DNA of 64,000 nt from Acanthochromis polyacanthus. Lineage: Eukaryota > Chordata > Actinopteri > Pomacentridae. Within the stretch, counting starts at the first letter, position 1, and every line of letters starts with the position of its first letter. The notes beneath the pieces are model-generated. The model worked only from the letters and a program-made list of their open reading frames with translations. It did no database searches and was not told the origin of the DNA. The DNA lies in contig NC_067120.1 in assembly GCF_021347895.1 (NCBI RefSeq), positions 9,905,361-9,969,360 of the forward strand, in the 5' to 3' direction. The position numbers and the translations under genes are program-made. Positions 55,065 through 64,000 of this stretch are shown in pieces.

Positions 55065-55495
55065 ATGAAATATATGTTTAGCGGAGCCACAAATGTCTTC
55101 ATTTCAACTGGAACTGTAGATGATCAAAGTGTCTGATGTGTGGAGGCATGCTGCAGGGTAGTTTTGTGTTTCCACCAGTTGACAATAACCAAGGAAACGT
55201 TTCACAGCCTGTTCAAATGTCATCATTGATTACCGGCAGTGCTGAAGTTGAGTGCCATTTATCACAACAGCTATCTGTCGTATGTCCTGTTCTTTATATC
55301 ATACGTACATTAGTATCACAACATGATCTCCACATCCAGCAGCGTTTGTGAGTGAGTCTCGTATCTGAAGGAAATCACCAAGACCAGTCTTTTATTCTCT
55401 ATCTTATCCAGTTCACTCCTTTCATTGTAAGTATTTGTAGATGTGCATACATCTGAATTACTTCTGCCAGTCAACAAGAAGTGATCGGGCAGTTT
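55065..55495. other. Spacer; nothing recognised
   Basis: Mixed sequence. A 71-codon plus-strand frame (55136-55351) has no splice context. Confidence 0.5.
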
Positions 55496-55499
55496 TTAA

Positions 55500-55920
55500 T
55501 ACCACTAGGCCCATCTGGGAGAAGGACTCTTTTCATTCGACATACTTGGCTGCTTGTCGGCTCACCATAATGGGCACGCTGAACGAGCTCTGAAGCAATA
55601 GCCAATTAAATGCCTTGAAGGGGATGCCTCGAGGCCCTGCATGAAAGGCTTCAGGTGTGAAATGCTTGTTTTTCAAGAGTGCTGCAAATGTTGGCTGCTT
55701 TCAAGTTTGCTATTGCCCTGCTGGCTTCCCCTTCCAGCCCACCCCAGCAGCCCTTCTCATGTGGAGGAGGGTAGAGGCTAGAGGTGATGGGCAAGAGAAG
55801 ACCACTTAAGTACAATTTTCTATTCAGCGTTCCAAACCTGTGCACTCTCATGTTTTTCACCGCTGCCTCGTAACAGCGAACAGAGTTTCAGATGATGCAG
55901 ACAATAGCTTTTTAGCGCAC
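55500..55920. promoter_or_regulatory. Candidate conserved non-coding element
   Basis: Balanced sequence with GCAATAGCCAATTAAATGCC (overlapping CCAAT and homeodomain core), GGATGCCTCGAGGCCC (imperfect palindrome) and GGAGGAGGGTAGAGG. No coding signal. Confidence 0.4.
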
Positions 55921-55924
55921 AATG

Positions 55925-56355
55925 GAGAGAAGAGGAGAAGCTGAAGGGCAGACAGGGGGAAATATGGATGAGACAGAAAGTCTGTGTGTGAATCCAAACT
56001 CGAGGCTGCAGTGGTTGGGTGATGGCGGGTTGGCTGGGAGGGGGCTTAAAAGGAGATGGATTGTTTGCTAATTGTGGTCATTTCTGACCAGAACATGATG
56101 GTTCAATGACTACTTTAATGTGTTATTGAATACAGCAGAAACTTGAAATGTAATTGTGAGAGAAGCTTCTGTTTTAGAAATTTGTTTTCAGCCCCTCTAC
56201 AGGAGGGAAGAATGTTCATTCATAGTTCAAGTGTAAGAACAGGCTACCTTGTCTCTATGCAATAAATGGCTGTTAGCACCAGCATTTACATCTGAAGTGT
56301 TATCACCAGCCTTAGCTGAAGTATTTATCCTAACAGTTATATTTCTAGTCTTATT
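55925..56355. other. Spacer; nothing recognised
   Basis: Purine-rich at the start (55920-55970), then mixed. No feature supported. Confidence 0.55.
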
Positions 56356-56359
56356 CTCA

Positions 56360-56830
56360 CAACAGAGACGTCTGGAAACCATCTTAGATCATTGAGGAGT
56401 AACATTAAAAGATGCCTGCAGGCACTAAGAGGGAATAAATCCAGGGGATATTAATCTTATTAGGATCATACATCACCACAGTGTCAGGTGAGGAGACAAA
56501 TGAATGGGTGCCTGTTTATCTGAGCTAAGCTTTGTGGTTTACCTAGCCATTGCTCAGGGCACATATTGCCACTAATAAATTGGTTAAGTCTGAACAGAGT
56601 GATTGTAATGAAGTTAAGAGACTGGCTCGTCTGAGCTCTCGCCACTACAGGCAGCCATTCTCGCATCCCCCTTTTTATCTGTCCAGATTGGGAGAGCCCT
56701 TTCGATAAGAAGAAGAGAGGAGAAATCAAAATAAATGGAGTCCATTAAAAACCTAATGCATCAACTGCTTGATGAAGTGATTAATACACAGGCTGGGATT
56801 GTGATTGATTAAAGCATTTAATCAAACTGT
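56360..56830. promoter_or_regulatory. Strong candidate conserved non-coding element
   Basis: Complex sequence with GGGATATTAATCTTATTAGG, CCACTAATAAATTGG, AAAACCTAATGCATC, GAAGTGATTAATACAC and GTGATTGATTAAAGC. High density of homeodomain cores in non-repetitive context, flanked by AT-rich DNA. Confidence 0.5.
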
Positions 56831-56834
56831 TAAA

Positions 56835-58095
56835 AAAAAGCCCTATTGGCAATGGCACATAAATGCCCTGCAAAGCTTAAATATATAAAACGCTGCATAA
56901 CTATTGTTTTTTTCCCCTCTAGAATTACAATCCTATGCTGCTCTGAGACATTTAACATTTGTAATTTTTAGGTAAAAAAGCAGTGCTCTCACATTTTATA
57001 TGGTAATTAATCATAAGTGTGCCCTGATTTGCAGACATTGTGGCTCTCTCAAATTTGGCACAATTTTTTTCCCATTTAAACAAAAGAGCAGTGATTGACT
57101 TAAGTGGTAACGTGAACTCATTAAAGATGTTTTAAATATGCCTGGATACACTTGCATTAGACTTCCACTTAGTAATCAATGACTAAAATCACTTGCAAAT
57201 TCGAAGGTGGTGGATGAGTGGGCAGTGACAGGCTGGTAGCAACATTTGTTAGACTTAAATGTCATTCAAATTCACTAATGCAAAGGGAAATACATAGAGC
57301 AGACCGACACGTCAAGCTCTGTAAAGTTCAGACTTGATGTATAGCACATCAAGACAGGAAATTACAGATGTTGTAATTATCAGCAATGAGTGACCTCATG
57401 TGCTAAATGGTGTCGGGTTAAAGTACTTGTACTTTGCTTTTAAGATGTGTAGCACGAGAAAAGATTGACACGTATCTGCAAATGGCAAGCTTTTATTAAA
57501 ATGAAACGGGGAAAATTGTAAGAAAGTAATGTTAAGAATAATTTCCAGTCAGAGCAAATGCAAGTTGTTCATTCACCTTTACGAGCTGCAGAGCTGGGAA
57601 GTGGCTGCGCTTATTCTGCTAATTACCTTCATGCTTGGAAATAATCATTCACATTCACTGTATAAATGAATGCTCTGTCTGAGACCAGAGGTAGCATTGT
57701 ACTTGAGAAATGCGATAACACAAATAAATGGAACTATTGTATAACACTGCTTATTTATAGACCTCAAACCTGCATGTACTATGCTTCTTCTTTGAGGTTT
57801 GTTTGAGCTTTTCCTGTAATGGCCTACAGCAGTGTGAAAGAGGTAAAACACCAGAGTAGGCTTTAGGAATTTGTGGCAAGACTGTGTTTTAGGGACACCC
57901 TGGAAGCTAAATAGGTTGTGGAAATAATGCACTTAGTTTCATGGATTTGAAACCAGCTCACAACCTGTCACTTCTGAATGACTCTGACTATTATTTCAAT
58001 GTCTCTGTTATTTATATAGTTTTTTAAAATTTAATAAACTTAGTAAAGAAAATAGACTAAAATAAGAAACTGATATTTTCCTTCTTTTTTATCTT
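56835..58095. other. AT-rich spacer
   Basis: AT-rich, A8 and T7 runs near 56840 and 57066. 57570-57650 may be a small CNE-like patch (CTGCTAATTACCTTC). No gene recognised. Confidence 0.5.
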
Positions 58096-58099
58096 TTAT

Positions 58100-58556
58100 T
58101 TTGTATGTATTTATTTTTTACACATTTGCAGCAGTTATACTTTTCTTAAGTATTTCCATTGTATGCTACAGTATATTTTTGCTGCACTATATTAACTTCA
58201 CAGTTGTAATTCCCAGTTACTTTGCGCATTTTTATGCAAAATATCCAATAAGCTGTATGAACATGATGCATTGCAACAACCCACGTTACATAAGGACAAT
58301 AAAAATAGCTCCACATTGACCAACAACTGCAATGCTAAAATAAACAATACAATAGTGCTTCAGCAAAAAGGAACGCTAAGCCGATTTAATAAAATATATA
58401 GAAAAAACGTACAAAATCCCATTTTACCACCATAATGAGCACTTCCTCCTCACTTTTAAGTAGCCATTTAAATGCAATACTTTTAGCTGAAGCATAGTAT
58501 TATTTCTGTGTGGTATTACTGCTTCAGAAATGGATCTAAATACTTTTCCACCACTG
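58100..58556 (-). repeat. Degraded teleost interspersed repeat (TTCCACCACTG family)
   Basis: Recognised by word order. CTTAAGTATTTCCATTGTATGC, CCCAGTTACTTTGCGC, ATGATGCATTGC, AAAAATAGCTCCACATTGACC, CCATAATGAGCACTTCC, AATGCAATACTTTTAGC, TGTGGTATTACTGC and GGATCTAAATACTTTTCCACC end in the terminal CACTG. This follows the consensus of a very common fish repeat rich in ACTTTTACTTAAGTA. It is old and diverged; orientation is relative to my recollection and is arbitrary. Confidence 0.7.
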
Positions 58557-58559
58557 AGT

Positions 58560-58940
58560 AGCAGAAAATGAGTGCAGAAGAGAGCCAGAAATGTCTGTGT
58601 CTGAAAGAACCCCTTCTACCAGAATGCAATTTGGATTGACCTGCTTCAGTAACACCATTGTTGAACCTGCATCTCTGTGTAGACAGGAAGCATTTCTGAA
58701 GATGTACAACCAAGACACATAAACAAACAGTACAATGCTTTGTGCAAATCATTGCACGTTTCGTAGTCCTTTATAATGAAATGGCAAAATACTTCGGTGG
58801 TGGACTTGTTTGACTAATAAAGACTAATTTGTGTTTTTAGAGTCATAATCATGTGACACTCAGTTGAAATAGCCAGATGCAATGCATGCTATTTAATCTG
58901 AAGTCTCCAACAAATGAATAAAAGTCACATGAATGACACA
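58560..58940. other. Spacer; nothing recognised
   Basis: Mixed sequence with overlapping short minus-strand frames; no feature supported. Confidence 0.55.
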
Positions 58941-58944
58941 TGAA

Positions 58945-59320
58945 TGACTTGTTAATTATGCAAATGGAGTGCTGCAGGAACCTGGTAAGTTGCGGGAACT
59001 CTGTCATCTAAAAGGGTATGGCGAGTGTGATAATGTAGCGTCTTGGCACGGCTCTCTTGATGTAATGACAGGTCAATTTGACTGGCTTTATGCTCTGCAC
59101 CCTGGTTCTTTTCTCTGGCTGTGGTGTGGCTTCCCCTGCCGCCTCCCCCACCCCCCCTTTCTCGTGTCCCTTGGACTTTGATTTCTCCTTTGTTCCACTG
59201 GCTCCTCCGCTGACACTTCCCAAGAATAAGAGATGCCACACAACCATGACCCTTTCACACCACACCGATGACCTCTGTCTCTTCCATGCACGACCCCTCA
59301 CCTAGGAGCTGACAGCTTGA
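58945..59320. promoter_or_regulatory. Candidate conserved non-coding element with octamer motif
   Basis: Begins with GTTAATTATGCAAATGG, which joins a TAATTA homeodomain core to ATGCAAAT (58958-58965), a perfect POU octamer. Then complex sequence to a C-rich tract (CCGCCTCCCCCACCCCCCC) at 59141-59158. Overlapping frames on both strands lack coding features. Confidence 0.45.
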
Positions 59321-59324
59321 TTAA

Positions 59325-60535
59325 TTGAAGAATGTTATGATTTATGAGTATCTTCTCAGCATGATTAACAAGGCAACAGGTGGCACAACTAAACAGCTAG
59401 CAAGAACATTTCTTAGAGAAGGAAAACAATGGAGGATTATATTTAGAAGCCATGTTTTGTCCAACAGTGACTGTCAGTTTGGTTAAGCCATATATCATTT
59501 TGACTTTTTTGTCTGCCACTGCAGTTAGGATATTTTCAAAAGGTTCCTTTTGTGTGTAACTTGTCATTCCAGTCAGACACATAGTGACATGTCAGATTCC
59601 CACAATGTGGTGAAGTAAGAAACGTATCCACTGCTCTGACGATTGACTTACATTTTGGTCCAAGTTTTTCCTTTGCTTGGGACAGTCTAAAATGTGGAAG
59701 CCTGAAATTCCGCCAGTAAAAAGTGCAATTTTAAAGTCTTTAACAGAGGGAAATAAAGGAAATTCAGGGGTGTTTATATTACATCTGTTAATGGCTCTTT
59801 TACGACACAAGATTACTGATGACAGCGTGTTAAAGCTTGACTCTGCACAGCAAAGAGTGTCATTTACAGAGGAGCATGTAAGAGGGAACAGTGTCAGTGG
59901 TGACACAGGGCCACATCCAATTGTCTACCCAAAGCTTTGCGAGTTAACTCACCTGACAGCTTCCCAGATAAGTCTGTCTTGTAGTCAAGACACTTAACTG
60001 CGTAATGGAAGTTGGTGGTCCAACTCAGGTGTCAAGGGGATGGGGGGTGTTGAAGAGGTCATATGAGACCTTCTCATTGACTAAGTCAGTCACAGAGAGG
60101 GACTATAGAGTAGGATAACAGTCTCTTGACACAGTGTCACCAGCAGACTGTCCAGCTGAGCGAAAGCGCATGGTAAGATGTGGCCTTTTCTTTTGACATG
60201 GATTTGTTCTGACCTTAGCTTCAGGCTGTGACAACTGATGGATGATTGATGGTGCTGTTTCAGCAGTGTCAGTAGAAAAGGCAGGCACCTTTGAGAAAGC
60301 GTTTCTCTGACCCACGGTGACCTGGATCTAACTTGGGTCGGACAACAAAAGATAGTCAACTACTGTCTGTCCCCATCATAAGTCCTGCACCAGATAATTA
60401 TCCAGGAAGTATTATGTTCTAATCAGCAACATGAAAGAAAGCCATCAAAATAGATATGCATGAGCTCTTTGTATTATTTTATCATTTTAAAATCCCTGAA
60501 AAAGTAAAAATAGGACTCTGATTCATTTTTTTCTT
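59325..60535. other. Spacer; no gene recognised
   Basis: Mixed sequence. Opposed frames at 59592-59906 (minus) and 59677-59997 (plus) cancel as evidence. No repeat family recognised. Confidence 0.5.
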
Positions 60536-60539
60536 GTAA

Positions 60540-61115
60540 GGCTCCACTAGCATCTGAACCGTATGAGGTAGCTGTGGCTGAATGGTGCTGGGTGTAAAAA
60601 ATGTCGGGGAGTTGTGTTTACAAAGAATTGCCATCAATGAAAAATTAATTATCTGAGAGTCAGCAAAGGTTAATTTTGGTCAGAAACCTTTCGATCCAGA
60701 GGAGCTGACCCCAGCAGTGCTGCTCGTCGCACTAGTGCCTGGCTGAGGTGACACATTCAATGACCTGTGACATGGGCAGTGACAGCAGAGTAAACTGGGC
60801 CGTGCTCCCCTGCCTCGGTGCGCCTGGAGAGCTTCAAGGGCTCCCAGCTGAGAGGAGCAGGTTAAAGCACAGCGCTGCTCCCATGTCATCAGCCCCGGCC
60901 CGCCATCAGTAGCTCCGTCCTCGAACAAACACTCCCCAGTCCTGCCACCCACCTCTGTTGTCTCCTAGAGACAGTGCTGCCCACCGCTGGTTGCCCCATA
61001 TGTTTGGGCTGCACACAAGGTGGTTTCTCGGATACTGTGGTTGCTAATTATAAATTTAATTTGCATTTTAATTAGAATGGTGGAAAATTAAAGCCTGCCA
61101 GCTGGAGAATTTCAA
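60540..61115. promoter_or_regulatory. Strong candidate conserved non-coding region with homeobox-octamer cluster
   Basis: 60560-61010 is complex and partly CpG-containing (AAAATTAATTATCTG, CTCGTCGCACTAG, GGCCCGCC). 61040-61080 holds CTAATTA (61044-61050), ATTTGCAT (61059-61066, a reverse octamer) and TAATTAG (61069-61075) within 32 bases, the two homeodomain sites being inverted about the octamer. The 90-codon minus-strand frame at 60680-60952 lacks splice context. Confidence 0.5.
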
Positions 61116-61119
61116 AACG

Positions 61120-61425
61120 CTTTTCCCTCCCTCCTTTCTCTCTCCCAGTTTAGGCTGAGCATGACTCTGTCCTGTACTCATTTGTATGAGCACAGCAGTG
61201 GCACCAGCACCTTCGTAGTGTGGGACAGTGAGTCGTGTCACCTCTGAGTTTTCTTTGATTATCTGAAGTGTTTTGCTGACTTTCTGCATGTCTGGTAAAA
61301 ACAGCCATCTTCATCATGCACATTTTCCCAATAGAATAATTCATGGTTCTTTTTAACGCCTCACATAATTTCGTTAAGCTCATAAAATTCACTGGTGTTT
61401 TTTTTTTTTTTTTTTACGGATTCTA
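61120..61425. other. Spacer ending in T18 run
   Basis: Mixed sequence; poly-T at 61398-61415. Nothing recognised. Confidence 0.55.
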
Positions 61426-61429
61426 TTAA

Positions 61430-61860
61430 GTTATCGAATATCTTCTACTTTGGCAGATTGATTAATAAAACAAGGTCCAAATCCCTCCCGTGGTGCTCGA
61501 TTGACGCACTTTCCACGTGTTGGGAAGTAAGCGATCTGCATGTGTGGGCTGGTAATATCATTCAGTTTTGGTCATTATTTTCCAATCTCCATAATTCGTC
61601 CCATTCCCCATGTTGTTCCCCCATGGTCATTCTCATTCCCTCTCTCGCCTCCCACGGGCGTCCTTGCTCAATAATTGTCATTAATTGATTGACAGCTCTG
61701 ATAGGCCCAACTAACCCCAGTTCTGCTCTCATGTCTATGTTTTAAATGAGAGCTTGTACATCCAGTGACCTTGTCTGCCCATCAGCTCTCAGCAAATGTG
61801 AAGCCAATCCAGAGAATGTCTCACCTTAGCAAACTAGACCGTCCTAAATGATTGTAATTG
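61430..61860. promoter_or_regulatory. Strong candidate conserved non-coding element with PBX-MEIS motif
   Basis: Complex sequence with CAGATTGATTAATAAAAC, CTCGATTGACGCAC, GGTAATATCATTCAG, CTCAATAATTGTCATTAATT and the TGATTGACAG decamer listed separately. Three ATTGA(C/T) TALE-type words occur in 240 bases. The 97-codon plus-strand frame has no splice context. Confidence 0.5.
61686..61695 (+). promoter_or_regulatory. PBX-MEIS composite motif (TGATTGACAG)
   Basis: Exact TGATTGACAG decamer preceded by a TTAAT core (TTAATTGATTGACAG). Same decamer as at 32778-32787 on the opposite strand. Sequence match only. Confidence 0.5.
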
Positions 61861-61864
61861 GTTT

Positions 61865-62145
61865 CTGAATCTATCTCGAGTTGCACTGTGTTGTGCATGG
61901 TAAAAGCCAGTTCAAGTTTTGTTTCAACTCTTTACGTTGAATTTTATCACTATAATCTCAGTTCTACCTCTCTCTTTTAATTCCCATCACACTTGACTGT
62001 TTTTTTCATGTGCTTGTGGAGATGTTACCCAGGACTGTGCCATTAAATTAGACTGAATTCAAAGATGTACTTTGAATCCCACAAAGCCATCACAGCAGGG
62101 TTTCCTCTCATAGTGTCATTTCTCTGAACTCGTGTCAAATTATGT
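61865..62145. other. Spacer; nothing recognised
   Basis: AT-rich to mixed DNA. No feature supported. Confidence 0.55.
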
Positions 62146-62149
62146 AAAT

Positions 62150-62720
62150 AAAAACTTTAAACTTAAAAACAAATGCAATCTCTCTTTTCTTTCTCCAGGA
62201 AGAATAGTCGATTATTAGAACAATATTACCTCATTCCTCCTTATTTCCTTTAATGATTATTTTTTTGTTGTTGTTGTTTTTTGGCTGAGAAAATTAAAGA
62301 GCCTAGAATTTTCTATGAACACAAGCATAAACAGTTTTCCAGGAGACAGCTCCACCTTTTTAATGACAGCTGAGCCACTGTTAATGTAGGCTTTCTAATT
62401 CCTTTCTCTACAATAATCCATGCATGTACTATGTCCTAGGCACATGTAACGTCTGACATTCTTCCAGGTTGTTTTGGTTTGGGAGGCTGCCAGCCCCAGT
62501 TTTGCACCTCTTTGCAGGCCCAGTTTGATGTGGTGTGAATAACATTCAGACATACACACACGCCCTCATTAGCATTCATTCAGGGAAGCAATGCAGGACA
62601 CCCTCTCTGCTCTGAGGGTGGCATTTGGCAAGGGCCAAATACACCTGGCAAAAAGTCTCCATCTTTCCCTCGCCTATCATGTTCATCACATTTAGTTTTC
62701 CATCATGCACAAAAACACTC
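62150..62720. promoter_or_regulatory. Candidate conserved non-coding region
   Basis: Contains AATAGTCGATTATTAG, CCTTTAATGATTATTTTT, TTTTTAATGACAGCTG (TGACAG MEIS-type half beside an E-box), GCTTTCTAATTCC and CCTCATTAGCATTCATTC. Interrupted by a GTTGTTGTTG run near 62268. No coding signal. Confidence 0.45.
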
Positions 62721-62724
62721 TTTG

Positions 62725-63530
62725 TGTCATCCAAAACATCATATGAAAGCTGACTGCTTCATATAGAGAACGCACATTTTGTAATTTTATATTACAGGAA
62801 GCAATAGTTGCATTTTATTGCAGTCAAATTGCATTTAAATACCATAGACAATACAGTTCATATTATTCTTTGATGTGATGCTGTGGGGAAAATCTCTGTA
62901 ACGCAGCGATTAGACTGATGATTACATTTTTTTTTTTTTTTATGAATGCACAAGGGAATAGTTTATTCATTCGGTGACCCTCAGAAGTCTGGCATGCAAG
63001 AGCTTCTCCCTCTAAGGCATGCATCCGTCAGTTAAAGTGTGGAGCAACAGTGGCCATGTGAAAAAGACTTGGCAAGAGGAAGGCACACATTCTCCAGATC
63101 TGAACGTGTGTTACTCTGTATAACAATCCCTCTGTCTTTTCATGTGAGACATATCCACTCAGCTACTTGATCTTTAGCATTATTGTTCAGATATGTTGTA
63201 GAGCCATTTATGTTAAGGCTCCATGCTGATCTTGACATCAGCGCATAAAATGATAGAAGGTCTTGAACCGGTTAACAGCTCAGAATAGTAAAGTTTTTGG
63301 AAAATCAGTCACGATTTGAAAGCCTGCATGACAGCCTTTTTTTCCAAAAACTTTTTTTTTTTTTTTTATTCCTAACACATATAGAAATCTGTTGAATAAT
63401 ATTCCTTCAGCTGAAAAAAAATGTCTTGGCAGCTGGCTGTTGAAGACCCCTTTTAGGTTTATCTTTGTGAATTGTCAAATATTTGAGTGTATGAAGTGGT
63501 GTGATGAGGTGCAGAGACAGATATTTGAAG
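62725..63530. other. Spacer with poly-T tracts
   Basis: T15 run at 62927-62941 and T16 run at 63352-63367, the latter preceded by a CTTTTTTTTCCAAAAAC stretch. No gene or repeat family recognised. Confidence 0.55.
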
Positions 63531-63534
63531 GGAT

Positions 63535-63990
63535 TTTAACTCATTTGAGCAATTACATGCTTAACTGGCCCAAGATAATCTGTCATCCAAAGCTTCTGTC
63601 TCGGGCTCTCCCTCTCTTTTCCGATCCTCCACTCTCTCATACCCTCCTACATGGCACAAGAGAAGCTCAGAATAGTGGGATTTAGAGCACAAAAGCTTAC
63701 CCTGAATGGAATGAAGGCCTTGGAGAAATTAATTGCTTCTAACAAACAGCATGACTGCTAGCATGTTTTGTGCCCCATTCTTATCGGCCTTCAGAGGTAG
63801 AGGGGTGGGCGACAGGTCTGGAGAGGGTGAACCTGCAAATGAGGGAGGGAGCCTACAGGAATATGCACGCACGACTTTTCATTTCATTTCAGGTTTCAGG
63901 CGTTGGTTTATGTCATTCAGACAAAAATCTCTGGCTGCATTTGAAAGGAGCATTTAATTTTGAATTTGGGAATGAATGCTAGTGGTCAGT
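63535..63990. promoter_or_regulatory. Candidate conserved non-coding element at window end
   Basis: Complex sequence with GAGCAATTACATGC, GAGAAATTAATTGC, GGAGCATTTAATTTTG and GAATTTGGGAATGAATGC. Two overlapping plus-strand frames lack coding features. The element may continue beyond the window. Confidence 0.4.
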
Positions 63991-64000
63991 ACAAAATTTT

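Overview
This window looks like vertebrate, most probably teleost fish, intergenic DNA. I estimate by eye that it is about 40% G+C. It has no long open reading frames, no operon-like packing, no ribosome-binding sites and no CRISPR array. It does contain (AT)n, (GT)n, (ATT)n and poly-T tracts, and old copies of interspersed repeats that I recognise from fish genomes: two Tc1/mariner-type DNA transposons, a repeat carrying nuclear-receptor motifs, two copies of an ATTAATCGATTAATC-type repeat, and a repeat ending in TTCCACCACTG. Species and locus cannot be read from the sequence, and I name no host gene.

Layout. 1-19 kb: AT-rich background with islands of more complex sequence that look like conserved non-coding elements (CNEs), interrupted by a decayed Tc1/mariner copy at 7.4-8.4 kb. 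19.3-20.3 kb: five diverged units of a long tandem repeat. 20.3-20.75 kb: a small CpG-rich segment ending in a strong splice donor, the best candidate in the window for a promoter plus untranslated first exon. 21-34 kb: further CNE-like islands, one possible short coding exon on the minus strand (26.2-26.4 kb) and a CpG-rich block at 30.9-31.3 kb. 34-39 kb: the most repeat-rich part, with a perfect palindromic estrogen-response-element sequence inside an interspersed repeat and an internally deleted Tc1-type element. 39-64 kb: dense CNE-like islands separated by AT-rich spacers, with homeodomain, octamer, CRE and PBX-MEIS type motifs.

Interpretation. The arrangement fits a regulatory gene desert of the kind found around vertebrate developmental regulators: little or no protein-coding content and many candidate enhancers. 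All CNE calls are inference from texture and motif content. I could not align to other genomes, so their edges are approximate. Motif hits are sequence matches only and do not show binding. I found no prokaryotic or viral system, and nothing I would call a new molecular system. The most checkable points are the first-exon candidate, the minus-strand exon candidate, the DR4/DR1/ERE nuclear-receptor motifs and the PBX-MEIS decamers.
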